From the NCBI GenBank assembly GCA_016715985.1, contig JADJXD010000001.1:1178001-1242000 (forward strand): a stretch of DNA of 64,000 bases, given 5' to 3'. Under the pieces are notes generated by a model that saw only the letters and a program-made list of their open reading frames with translations, had not been told where the DNA came from and searched no databases. This document shows positions 44,784-53,691 of the stretch, piece after piece. Position numbers and translations under genes: made by a program. This DNA is from Saprospiraceae bacterium (GTDB taxonomy: Bacteria > Bacteroidota > Bacteroidia > Chitinophagales > Saprospiraceae). Numbering within the stretch: position 1 is the first letter of the stretch; every line of letters begins with the position of its first letter.

Positions 44784-46454
44784 CTACCTGATAACACCCA
44801 CAGGCATATTTCTGTCAAAATTTCCGGATATCGACGGTGACTGGGCATTGACTGTATATGCTCTTACATTGGTGGAAACAAAGTCAAACAATTCTGAAAC
44901 TGTCACAAGTTTGTTCTTATCCTTGTCCGCTTCCCCTTTCAGGCCTCTTATCAGAAAATGGGAAAAAATTCCTTGTCTGAGTCCTCCGTATTCCAGGGAA
45001 ACTTCATCTTTCTTTGATGATGTAAGGATGGCTGTACCTCCTTTTGTATCTTTGTATGCATCATAAAGCCTGTCCAATGAATGCTGATAGCCCGTTCTGG
45101 CCTGAGCGATCATACTGCCTGAGTGACAAGCGTCCGTTACAAAAAGCTTGTGTTGAGCACTGCTATTATTTAAAATATCCATCACTTCATTATACTGAAC
45201 CAGATTATTGATACCATCAAAATCAAAAGGAACAAATGCCCCGTCCAATCCATGACCTGACATATACAGCACAACTACGTCATTGGCATCTGCTTTACCA
45301 GCCAGCTCTTTCAATGATTTCAAAATATTCTGACGGGTTGACGCGTCATCAATTAAAATTTTTATTTTATCATCCGGAATAGCTCCTCCTTCAGGACTTT
45401 TCAAAAAAGCATAGAGTTGATACGCATCGTCATCTGTGTATTTTAGTGATTGCATATGATTATAGGATGCGACTCCAACGACCAATGCATAAACATTCGT
45501 TGCACCTGCATTTTCATTTTTTATAACCTGTTGATTGTTTTGGTACGGTTTTGTTGATGTTTTCGAATTATTCACCGTGGCTATGTCTTTAACCAATTTT
45601 CCATTGTTCCATTTTCCGGAAACAATTTTGCCGTTTTTATACAATAAAGTTCCCTGACCATTCGGTCCATTGTTTCTCCATTGGCCGGTGTAGGTAGTGC
45701 CGTCTGCATACTGACAATGTCCGTTCCCCATGGGCAGTCCATTTGTAAAATCTCCGCTGAACACCGAACCATCTTTGTATGTATAGGTCCCTTTTTCGTT
45801 ATCGCAATAATGAACATTACAATTTTTGACTTTTTCCTTACTGCTGTTTGATACAGTATTGACCACATTCGTCTTTGTAAAATTCTGAACTAGTTGGTCC
45901 ATTTCCCACATCTGGTTATAACTTTTTAAATCAGATGTGAATATAACAAATGAACCGTGTTTTTTATTTTCAAACCAGGTACCGTCATAAGATGAGCCAT
46001 CCACCAACTTCATTTTACCCTTTCCATGAAACTGTCCGTCTGAAAATTGGCCTTCATATTGGATACCGCTACTGAAAGTATAACTACCTGAGCCGGTTGC
46101 CTTTCCATTTACCCACTGTCCGGTATAGACATCACCATTTTTATATTTCATACGTCCTTGTCCGTTTATACGATCTCCCTGAAATCTTCCGGTAAAAAGA
46201 TCTCCTGATTTAAACCCCATTTTTCCATGGCCTTCTTTGACTCCGTTTTTGAAATCACCGGTATAAACACTGCCATCTTGCTGGATTAGAAGTCCGTATC
46301 CGTGTAGACTCCCGTTAGAAAAAGAGCCGGTATATTTTGAACCGTCAGAAAATAAATATGTACCTTTGCCATTATTACAATTGCCTTTAAGGCAGTTGGC
46401 GGATAGTGAATTTATCCCAAAAAACAAAAAACAAATGAAGATTTGAGTTCGCAT
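44784..46454 (-). CDS. Secreted MORN-repeat protein with C-terminal caspase (C14) domain
   Basis: 556 residues. Signal peptide ~1-19 (cut near SLSAN). Residues ~31-170 hold six MORN repeats (YTGxFxNGxxxGxG pattern); a linker and then a second set of three (~221-285) follow. Each set is introduced by a paired-Cys block (CLKGNCNNGKGTY at 21, CNVHYCDNEKGTY at 212), which suggests a segmental duplication. Residues ~320-556 are a metacaspase-like peptidase with catalytic His401 (YMSGHGLDG) and Cys443 (TDACHSGS). Bacterial caspase homologues of this sort cleave after Arg/Lys or are regulatory; the target is unknown. Location outside the cytoplasm is inferred from the signal peptide. Single gene, divergent from the DUF4920 gene. 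Confidence 0.88.
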   Translation of the reverse strand: MRTQIFICFLFFGINSLSANCLKGNCNNGKGTYLFSDGSKYTGSFSNGSLHGYGLLIQQDGSVYTGDFKNGVKEGHGKMGFKSGDLFTGRFQGDRINGQGRMKYKNGDVYTGQWVNGKATGSGSYTFSSGIQYEGQFSDGQFHGKGKMKLVDGSSYDGTWFENKKHGSFVIFTSDLKSYNQMWEMDQLVQNFTKTNVVNTVSNSSKEKVKNCNVHYCDNEKGTYTYKDGSVFSGDFTNGLPMGNGHCQYADGTTYTGQWRNNGPNGQGTLLYKNGKIVSGKWNNGKLVKDIATVNNSKTSTKPYQNNQQVIKNENAGATNVYALVVGVASYNHMQSLKYTDDDAYQLYAFLKSPEGGAIPDDKIKILIDDASTRQNILKSLKELAGKADANDVVVLYMSGHGLDGAFVPFDFDGINNLVQYNEVMDILNNSSAQHKLFVTDACHSGSMIAQARTGYQHSLDRLYDAYKDTKGGTAILTSSKKDEVSLEYGGLRQGIFSHFLIRGLKGEADKDKNKLVTVSELFDFVSTNVRAYTVNAQSPSISGNFDRNMPVGVIR

Positions 46455-46572
46455 AATTTCAGTATTGAAGTTGAATAAATTAGAATGTAATACTATATGC
46501 GATAGTAGGGGAATTTGATCTGGAAACTAAACATATTAATCATTTTATTTATTTCACAAACCACTTTATTTT

Positions 46573-47067
46573 ATGATGAGATTAACATTTTTATTTATCT
46601 TCATAGCCGGGCTTTTAGCCTGTAAAAACCAGCAGAGTACAGAAACATCAGAAGGAGGAGTATCTGATGGAAAACATTTTGGTGAAATGATCACAGAAGA
46701 CGGAGCACTGTCTTATGATGAATTTATTATGAAAATGGGAGAAGCTGATTCTTTGGAAGTTAAAATTTCAGGCCTTGTCGGAGAAGTTTGTCAGGCAAAA
46801 GGTTGTTGGATGAATGTTGGATCAGAAACCAACGCTGAAGCAGAAAAACTTTTTGTTCAATTTAAAGATTACGGATTTTTTATGCCAAAAGATCTCAGCG
46901 GCAAGGTAGTAGTGATGCAGGGGAAAGCGTACAGAGAGCTGACGAGTGTAGAAGATCTCCGTCATTTTGCAGAAGACGAAGGCAAAACCCTTGAAGAAAT
47001 TGCATTGATTACAGAGCCGGTGACAGAGTTAAAATTTATGGCATCCGGGGTGGTGATTAAGGATTGA
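46573..47067 (+). CDS. DUF4920 lipoprotein
   Basis: 164 residues. A lipoprotein signal peptide ends in GLLAC (Cys17). The mature part has the DUF4920 features: DGKHFGEMI, then VKISGLVGEVCQAKGCWMNV with two Cys four residues apart, and MPKDLSGKVVVMQGKAYRE. Members are periplasmic, of unknown function, and the CxxxxCW motif is suited to binding a metal or forming a disulfide. A start one codon later (MRL) is equally possible. Divergent from the MORN-caspase gene with ~118 bp between. Confidence 0.85.
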   Translation: MMRLTFLFIFIAGLLACKNQQSTETSEGGVSDGKHFGEMITEDGALSYDEFIMKMGEADSLEVKISGLVGEVCQAKGCWMNVGSETNAEAEKLFVQFKDYGFFMPKDLSGKVVVMQGKAYRELTSVEDLRHFAEDEGKTLEEIALITEPVTELKFMASGVVIKD

Positions 47068-47187
47068 TGGAGGAAGGTGTTGCTTTGCCTTTAAAACGAA
47101 ATTATTGACCAACAGTTATTTAGAAAGCTCTTTGTAATCAATATAAAAGATATTTTTATCAAACTTAACCATCAAAACTAATCATTA

Positions 47188-47943
47188 ATGAATATGAGAA
47201 TTTTCTATATCTTTTTAATTGTTCTTTACTGTTCAATAGTTTCAGCACAGGAAACTCAACCTTACGGATCATTATCCAATTCACAGTCTGTTCGGGATGA
47301 ATTTGGAATTGCTCTTAAAAATGGCTTTCAAAACGCATATTCATTTTCTAACAGATATAAAGGAGTGAAAGGTCATCCATTTTTGTATAATGAATGGAAA
47401 TCGGGAATAGTATGTTTGAAAGTGGATTCTGTCATCCTGAACAATCCCAATATTAAATTTAAATTTGACTCTTATAATAATGAACTGTGGATTTTAAACA
47501 ATACAAAATCACTTATAGCATATTCAACAGATATTAATTGGTTTGCACTTGACGGAGAATTATACCAACACAGTTTCTATAAATTTCCGGAAATAGATCC
47601 TTCTAATCGTGATAAATTTTATGAGCTCCTTTATGATGGAGAAAAATCAATATTAGTAAGGGAGGTAAAAAAGGTTTTAACAAAAGCCAATTATATTGAT
47701 AAAGGTATGTATTCGACCGGCGACCCTGATGACAGGTTTGATGAAAAAAATAATTATCAACTTTCATTCCAGAAAAAAGATTTTCAGAAAATCAAACTGA
47801 ATCTAAAATCTATTTTAAAACAACTACCTAAACCTATACAATCGAATTTAAAAGAGTATTGCAAAACACATAATATTTCGGGAAATCTATCTGAAATCAC
47901 TGCGATTCAAATATTGAGTTATTTAGATACAATTTTGGAATAA
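47188..47943 (+). CDS. Hypothetical secreted protein, 251 aa
   Basis: The signal peptide is cut near VSAQE. The mature protein is rich in Lys, Asn, Tyr and Asp, without Cys apart from one near the end, and shows alternating strand and helix stretches (for example SGIVCLKVDSVILNN and ELWILNNTKSLIAYS). I recognise no family. The last ~60 residues are helical and Lys-rich. 120 bp after the DUF4920 gene, same strand; convergent with the monooxygenase gene. Confidence 0.65.
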   Translation: MNMRIFYIFLIVLYCSIVSAQETQPYGSLSNSQSVRDEFGIALKNGFQNAYSFSNRYKGVKGHPFLYNEWKSGIVCLKVDSVILNNPNIKFKFDSYNNELWILNNTKSLIAYSTDINWFALDGELYQHSFYKFPEIDPSNRDKFYELLYDGEKSILVREVKKVLTKANYIDKGMYSTGDPDDRFDEKNNYQLSFQKKDFQKIKLNLKSILKQLPKPIQSNLKEYCKTHNISGNLSEITAIQILSYLDTILE

Positions 47944-47985
47944 CAAAAAATAGCTCAATTACAAATGTTAAAATCTGCGATCAAT

Positions 47986-49275
47986 TTAATCCGGGTAACT
48001 TAACAATAAATTTTCATCATTTATCTGATAATCAACAAAATAAATAATCAGATTCATCATTTCATCTACTGTTCGCCATCCATAACCTACATTCCGGGGA
48101 GGGTTAAATGGGTTATATGGATTTTCGGCAGTATTGTCGTATTGACCTTCCATTAGGATAACAGAACCTTTAGGTATATGAATTAATTTTTCAAATTGAT
48201 AAGTGGTTTGCCAATTAAAATCCCATTTGTCAATTTTTATTAAAGGAATCAAATCACCCTCTGAAGTTATGGCAAAAGCCCTAAAGGATTTTCCTAATAA
48301 ATGAGCATGTGGTTGTATCGTCAGCAGTGACAAATCCTCTTTAATTACACCTGAGCTCATATAAAAAGTTGGTGCAGATTCCGCCGGGATAAAAAATGGC
48401 TGATTTGAAATATTTGTTTCCCGCAAAATAAATGTTTTCACTTCTCTTTTTATATTTTGCAGATCATCCAGATAAAGCCGCACCATTGATTGATCTTCTT
48501 CATTTATGGTTGATGGGGCATAATGCATGTTCAGTAAAATATCAGAATTACGTTTAATCTTTTTACCAAAACCTTTGGGAAATCTGAACACAAAATTACC
48601 AGGCACCCAACCATATAAGAACTCATCTGCTAACGGATACTTTTGAAATTTATAAACCGCTGTATCCGTCTCAGAGAGTCCATTAATATCTGACAACCTA
48701 TTGGTAGTATCAACCATGATTCTACTGTGGTGAACTCTTTTTTTATTTCCCGGCACAAACTCGATACCGGTAATATATTTATCTGATTTCAGGTTTGTAG
48801 GAATGTGAAAAAATCTGAAATCATCATTATTATCAGCAGGAATCTTGTATGAAGACTTCATTACAATTTCCAAATCAGCTTTTTTACGAGGTGAATCAAG
48901 TTGGTTATTTGATTTCTTTTTTCCGGGTGATTTACCTTTTTTCAAGCTACCGGTTGACCATTTAAGAAGAATTTCAATTTCTTCTTTAGAAATTATTCTC
49001 TCATTTCTAAATGTTCTGAAATGTGGATCTGCTTTCCAAGGCGGCATATATCCTATTGAAGTGACATAAGAAATAAATTTACTTCGTTTACGAACGTCTT
49101 CATAAGATTCCAATGTGAATGGGGCCGGACCGCCAGAGTAATGACATGCAACACAATGTCTTAAAATAATAGGGCGGACATCTTTATAATATGTCAGGTC
49201 ATTTTTCTGGCTAAACAAATGAGTGTTTAACACTGCCAAAAAAAAAGTAAATTTTAAACTTATACTCATATTCAC
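47986..49275 (-). CDS. Cytochrome c plus copper ascorbate-type (PHM-like) monooxygenase protein
   Basis: 429 residues. After a signal peptide, a c-type haem motif CVACH (~residue 41) is followed by PAPFTLESYEDVRKR and IGYMPPWKADPH, the usual start of Bacteroidota proteins fused to a copper type II ascorbate-dependent monooxygenase. Candidate copper ligands are in VHHSRIMVD (~180) and PHAHLLG (~325) and the Met in ILMEGQYDN (~395), the positions expected for a PHM fold. Substrate unknown. Twelve bp after the redoxin gene; likely a two-gene operon. No C-terminal T9SS domain is present. Confidence 0.75.
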   Translation of the reverse strand: MNMSISLKFTFFLAVLNTHLFSQKNDLTYYKDVRPIILRHCVACHYSGGPAPFTLESYEDVRKRSKFISYVTSIGYMPPWKADPHFRTFRNERIISKEEIEILLKWSTGSLKKGKSPGKKKSNNQLDSPRKKADLEIVMKSSYKIPADNNDDFRFFHIPTNLKSDKYITGIEFVPGNKKRVHHSRIMVDTTNRLSDINGLSETDTAVYKFQKYPLADEFLYGWVPGNFVFRFPKGFGKKIKRNSDILLNMHYAPSTINEEDQSMVRLYLDDLQNIKREVKTFILRETNISNQPFFIPAESAPTFYMSSGVIKEDLSLLTIQPHAHLLGKSFRAFAITSEGDLIPLIKIDKWDFNWQTTYQFEKLIHIPKGSVILMEGQYDNTAENPYNPFNPPRNVGYGWRTVDEMMNLIIYFVDYQINDENLLLSYPD

Positions 49276-49287
49276 ATTCCCTTATAT

Positions 49288-49878
49288 TTAATAATTTATT
49301 GGGCATCCTATTGGTTCTGATTTAGAGATCTTAACTGTTTCTCCATTTAAAACTTCAAATAAAGCTTCCGTAAAATATTCTTGTGACACTACTTTTTTCC
49401 TGACCCCTAGTTCTGCAAAATTATCATCTATCATTCCTCTATACAGTATTCTATTTTCAGATTTTGATATTAAAAATATTTCAGGAGTTACAGTAGCAAA
49501 GAGCATTTCCGCTAATTTAAACTTCTTGTCAATGTATAACGGCGATTTTAAGGAAAACAAATTTTTAAATTCAGTAATATTTTTTCTCTTATATGTACCA
49601 CTAAATATGCCAACAAGTGTAATACCTTTTGATAAACATAGGTCATCAAGTTCATTTAGTTTTTTTGTGTAATAAATACAAATAGGGCATTCATCATTTA
49701 AAAAAATGAAAGCAACATAATCTGATGATTGCTCAAAGATATCTTTCACCATCTTGCAGCTACCGTTTAAATTTTTAAGCTTAACGCGTTTTAAGTCCTC
49801 ATTATAGGTGTGTTGAGCAATTAAGCTGAAACTCTTGCTAAACAATAAAATCAGAATAACCAATTTAAAAATATGCAT
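49288..49878 (-). CDS. Secreted redoxin with CPIC active site
   Basis: About 196 residues. The longer ORF (from 49938) would start inside a terminator hairpin, so I take the ATG at 49878, which begins a good signal peptide (MHIFKLVILILLFSKSFSL). The thioredoxin-like fold has NDECPICIYYTKKL with a Cys-Pro-Ile-Cys pair (~70-73) and a GIFSGTYKRK loop. It ends in a short tail with one more Cys (SEPIGCPINY), which is also found in redoxins linked to cytochrome/PHM-type oxidases. It probably keeps reduced, or receives electrons from, the protein encoded 12 bp downstream. Confidence 0.72.
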   Translation of the reverse strand: MHIFKLVILILLFSKSFSLIAQHTYNEDLKRVKLKNLNGSCKMVKDIFEQSSDYVAFIFLNDECPICIYYTKKLNELDDLCLSKGITLVGIFSGTYKRKNITEFKNLFSLKSPLYIDKKFKLAEMLFATVTPEIFLISKSENRILYRGMIDDNFAELGVRKKVVSQEYFTEALFEVLNGETVKISKSEPIGCPINY

Positions 49879-49903
49879 AATTAAGGCTACATAGTACATA
49901 AAA

Positions 49904-49935
49904 ACGGTGGGTACCAAAAAAATGATACCCACCGT
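49904..49935 (-). terminator. Terminator after the interrupted lipoprotein gene
   Basis: ACGGTGGGTA (49904-49913) pairs with TACCCACCGT (49926-49935); read on the minus strand it ends in a short T-run (TTTTATG). It closes the SusC-SusD-lipoprotein operon and separates it from the redoxin gene. Confidence 0.75.
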
Positions 49936-50945
49936 CAAAAAAAATTATCTTTAACTCTTTTTTATTTTTTTAATGCGGGCCAGTCTTTACCATCTTTTCG
50001 TGTGATAGTTGTAACTGCGGCTTCCGGATCATAATCATTCTTCCAATCCAGAATTAACGTCCCGCCATTTACAGTAATGGAATTGAAAGTATAAACTTCA
50101 CCCCATCTGCTCGTGCCTGAAAAAAACAGTTTATTACATGAATCATTAAGCAACAAACTTCCACCGGGAAGTGTTGAACCGGCACCATAACAAGCTTCGT
50201 AAGAACCTAATGAAAAGTCAGGGTCAGTCCCTCCATCTAAAAAGAATTCATAAGTTCCTGTTCCTTTTACTTTTATTTCCAGAGTTCCCGCTTTTACATC
50301 ACCGCACCATCCTACTGTACTATAGTCATACGTCCCTGCAAGTTCAGAAACACAAACTATATTAAAATTCAGGAAACAATTTGCACCTACTGAATTACTG
50401 CATATTCCACCACTCCAGGTATCAAAATATCTGCCGTCTTCAGCTTTAAATCCCCAGGAAAAAACAAACTTATCATTTGAAGTAAAATAACTGCTCGCAG
50501 ATCTGTCGCCATCTTTAGGATTAGTAAATACATTTCTTGAACCTACCCCATCATCATAATCAAAAGTTGCATTTTTAAAAATTTCATATACATCATTGGC
50601 AGTAAATGCAAAAGGTATTGCCGTCCTTGCAGGTCCAGCCTGTGCAAGTGAGCTCAGCTTCTTTTTACCATGATTAGCTGTTTTAGGGAGTCCATCCTTA
50701 TCCAGATAACTTTCTGTCCAACTTACATAATAGTCAATTTCTTTAACTACCACTTTTTGATCTGTAGAGATCCATTGAAGTGTTCCTTCCAGTTTCGAGT
50801 CATTATTTCCAAAAAACATACTGGTGGGTGTACCAGCATTGTACTGCCCGAAACCATGAGGTACGGTCTCAAATACTGGATTTGGATCAACGGGCTTTTC
50901 ACATGCAACCGCAAAGAAAATAAGACCTATGATCGCTATATAATT

Positions 50946-50953
50946 AAAATATT
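50946..50953. repeat. Target-site duplication of the IS, left copy
   Basis: AAAATATT, identical to 51944-51951. Eight bp is the duplication length of IS1595-family elements. Confidence 0.8.
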
Positions 50954-51943
50954 AGTAAAGCCCACTTACCTACGTATTAAGAAAATTTTGTATATTTACG
51001 GAATAAAATATTAATAATGGAAGGATTTGAAATATTTACAGGACAAAATGAACTGGAATTTATAAAAAGGTTTTCAGACAAAGATAGCTGCTATGCTTAT
51101 TTAGCACATCACAAATGGTCCAATGGCTTTGAATGTCCGCAATGTCATTGTAAAGAAGAGCATAATTGTTTGTTTTTGCATCATAAGCGATGTAAAAATT
51201 GTCAAAGAATTATTTCTCCAACGGCTAATACATTGTTCCATAAAGTTAAATTTGGAATTGAGAAGGCGTTTTATATTGTTTTCAAAATGACCGCCACAAC
51301 TAAGAGTATCTCCGCAGAGCAATTGGCAAAAAATGTTGGTATTAATCGTAAAACTGCCTTGATGTTTCAACATAAGGTAAGAATTGCAATGAAGAGTTCA
51401 GAAAAGCACCCATTAACTGGACAAGTTGAAGTAGATGAAGCGTTTATAGGCCAAAAAGAAGAAGATCAAATTGGACGTGGTGCAGAGAAAAAGGCGCAAA
51501 TCATTGTTGCAGTAGAGAAAAACGGTACAACAGGGATCAAAAGAATGTATGCTAGAAAGATAGAAAATGCATCTACAAAGGAGCTTAAGACGTTATTTGA
51601 AAAACACATTTCGAGCGAAGCCACAGTTTTGACAGATAAGTGGCGAGGCTACTCTCCTTTATGTGATGTTTATAACATAACTCAGGAGAAGAGTGAGCCA
51701 GGACAAGAATTTCAAAGTAATGCACCGATGTATTCAGCAGCTAAAGAGTTGGATACGGGGCATTCATCATAGCGTAAATCATGACTATCTTCAGGGATAT
51801 TTAGATGAATTTTGCTATCGAATCAATCGATCCATTCATAAAAATACTATTTTTGATAAATTGGTTGGACGAATGAGTAAAGCAGACTCGATTTTTAAAA
51901 ACCAAATAAAATTAGCCTACAGTAATTAAGTGGGCTTTACGAT
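50954..51943 (+). mobile_element. IS1595-family insertion sequence (~990 bp)
   Basis: A perfect 14-bp inverted repeat, GTAAAGCCCACTTA (50955-50968) and TAAGTGGGCTTTAC (51927-51940), brackets one transposase region. The flanks are 8-bp direct repeats (50946-50953, 51944-51951). The outer 1 nt on the left and 3 nt on the right between repeat and duplication are asymmetric, so the exact ends are uncertain by 1-2 bp. Confidence 0.9.
51017..51929 (+). pseudogene. IS1595-family transposase, frameshifted
   Basis: The first ORF (51017-51772, 251 residues) has the zinc ribbon (CPQCHCKEEH...CKNC), the helical DNA-binding part, and DDE-type residues in VEVDEAFIG (~135) and VLTDKWRGY (~205). The end of the protein (LKSWIRGIHHSVNHDY, YLDEFCYRINR) is in the next frame (up to 51929). 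The shift falls around 51701-51705, in GGACAAG: one extra base there, or a -2 change. The truncated ORF lacks the last conserved acidic/Asn residue of the catalytic set. A +1 programmed shift is possible but unusual; a sequencing error cannot be excluded. Confidence 0.8.
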
Positions 51944-51951
51944 AAAATATT
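51944..51951. repeat. Target-site duplication of the IS, right copy
   Basis: AAAATATT, the partner of 50946-50953. Confidence 0.8.
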
Positions 51952-51993
51952 TTAATATTTTCATTTTCAATAATTTTATATAATTTAAAAATC

Positions 51994-53667
51994 TTATTTA
52001 TCCCAGAATATTGGTGTCACATCAAATGCAATACTTTTATAAGAATCTGCATTAGGATTGAGTGTCAACTCTGTTTGCGGATATGGAAGTCTAAGAGGAA
52101 ATCCTCTGACTGTCCCACTTACATGCTCCTGAATATTGGAAGGTAATCCTGTTCTTCTGAAGGCATTATAAATCTCAAACCCGTTTCCATAACTTGAAAA
52201 CCATAATTGTTTTAATACAACATTCAATTTTGCTGTGTTTGACGCAGCAGCATCGTACCTTGACAACCATAAATCTACGTATTTAGTGATAGATGCATCA
52301 GAAGGTCTGACAGAATTTACATCATTAGCAAGTCCAAAAGTGACTACTCTTGAAATATGATTTCTGATAGCATTTTCAAACTCAGCTCTTGGATCACCTG
52401 AAACGCCTAATTCCAACATGGCTTCAATAAGATAATAGCTTGTATTCACGGCTGTAAGGAATGGAAATATTCCTGCACCTTGAGCAGCATTTGCAGCTGG
52501 CACCCCCACAGTAGCTACATCATAGTAGCCGCCACATGGATACACTCCGGGAATAGTTCGGAAAGCTCCATCAGCAGGAAGACCATCTTCGTCTCCTCTA
52601 TCCCTTCCAAATACACCTGCTAAAAAATTCTTTTCAGCATCGCCAAAATTCAATCCTTTATCTTCATAAAGCCTTTTAATAACATTGCTGTTATTTACAA
52701 CATATCCATAGATACAAGGCTGACCTCCGGAACATGGCTGGGTATTAAACTGAGTAGGATCGTTTGAATCCAGAATAGTGGTTGTCTGTCTTCTGAAATA
52801 AAATGGCCATCTTGGATCTTCATCAATTAAAGTCTCCACTAATAATTCATGACATATGTAAGTATAATCAAATTCCCCACCTGTATAGGCTCCGGTGTAC
52901 CATGGATGTCTGATAGAAGTCGGGTCTTTACTGAATCTGAATAAGAAATCATGGCCAGGTTCCGTAATTAAACCTCCTGAAGTTATCAGATTGCTAATTT
53001 CAGTTGTTGAATTGGCAAGACCTTTTCTGGCAGTCATTAATAATTTAAGTTTCACTGTTTTAGCCGCTCTTAACCAGTTGGCTGCACTTCCATTGTAAAT
53101 CAAATCTCCTGTAACCGGAACTGGACTGGGTTTAGCTAAATTAGCAATAGCTTCATCCAATAAACTGATGCATGCTGCATAAACATCTGCGTCCTTATCA
53201 AATTTGGGGTTAATATTTTTGGTAATTGCATCTCCTAAACCTGCTTCTGAAAAAGGTACATCGCCCCACAAGTCAACCATTGTTGCGTAACTGATAGCCT
53301 TGAGGGTTTGTGCTATTCCCAGATAATGAGGACTTTCAGCAGAAACAGAAATCAATCCATCCAAATCTTTTAATGGTCCTATATACATATTATCCCATAG
53401 TCCGGTATAAGAATTATTATTCAGATTGTACCTCGATAACGCTTGAGTACCGATTAAACCCATAAAAGTTTCTGCATCACCTTCATTTGCAGCAAGATTA
53501 TTCATTACTCCTATTTGAATACTTGTAAGTAACAAATTGGGAGAAGCAGTAGCCGGATTGTTCGGATCCTCATTGATATCCAGGTCAAAAAGGCTACAAC
53601 TGGAAACCATGAGCAGAACCAGTGCAAAGAAACCCGATTTAAGTATTAAATTATTTTTACTTTTCAT
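51994..53667 (-). CDS. SusD/RagB-like outer-membrane lipoprotein (SusD-like_2 type)
   Basis: 557 residues with a lipoprotein signal peptide ending SSCSLF (Cys24). The start of the mature protein, DLDINEDPNNPATASP, is typical of the SusD-like_2 branch. The rest is the TPR-rich helical scaffold with blocks VDLWGDVPFSEAG and GNGFEIYNAFRRTGLP, which in SusD bind the substrate over the SusC pore. Nature of the substrate (glycan, peptide or other) is not indicated. It follows the SusC gene by 24 bp. Confidence 0.92.
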   Translation of the reverse strand: MKSKNNLILKSGFFALVLLMVSSCSLFDLDINEDPNNPATASPNLLLTSIQIGVMNNLAANEGDAETFMGLIGTQALSRYNLNNNSYTGLWDNMYIGPLKDLDGLISVSAESPHYLGIAQTLKAISYATMVDLWGDVPFSEAGLGDAITKNINPKFDKDADVYAACISLLDEAIANLAKPSPVPVTGDLIYNGSAANWLRAAKTVKLKLLMTARKGLANSTTEISNLITSGGLITEPGHDFLFRFSKDPTSIRHPWYTGAYTGGEFDYTYICHELLVETLIDEDPRWPFYFRRQTTTILDSNDPTQFNTQPCSGGQPCIYGYVVNNSNVIKRLYEDKGLNFGDAEKNFLAGVFGRDRGDEDGLPADGAFRTIPGVYPCGGYYDVATVGVPAANAAQGAGIFPFLTAVNTSYYLIEAMLELGVSGDPRAEFENAIRNHISRVVTFGLANDVNSVRPSDASITKYVDLWLSRYDAAASNTAKLNVVLKQLWFSSYGNGFEIYNAFRRTGLPSNIQEHVSGTVRGFPLRLPYPQTELTLNPNADSYKSIAFDVTPIFWDK

Positions 53668-53691
53668 TTTCCTAAATTTTTAATTTACTGA

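Larger units (their letters stand above)
49962..51964 (-). pseudogene. SusCD-operon lipoprotein gene split by an IS1595-family insertion
   Basis: The main fragment (49962-50945) and the first codons (51952-51964) are separated by the insertion sequence. Joining them with one copy of the 8-bp duplication restores an ATG, a continuous frame and a lipoprotein signal peptide (MKILKYFNYIAII..., then FFAVAC with lipidated Cys22), ~334 residues in all. Without it, only an internal Met (50819, 285 residues, no export signal) remains. The mature protein has many aromatic residues and a Cys-containing block (AGTYDYSTVGWCGDV); I do not recognise its family. The original gene began 29 bp after the SusD stop, so it was third in that operon, the usual place of a glycan- or substrate-binding surface lipoprotein. 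Confidence 0.85.

Noticed and set aside
49879..49938. Upstream start for the redoxin gene
   Set aside because: It begins within a terminator hairpin and would put 20 hydrophobic residues before an already complete signal peptide.
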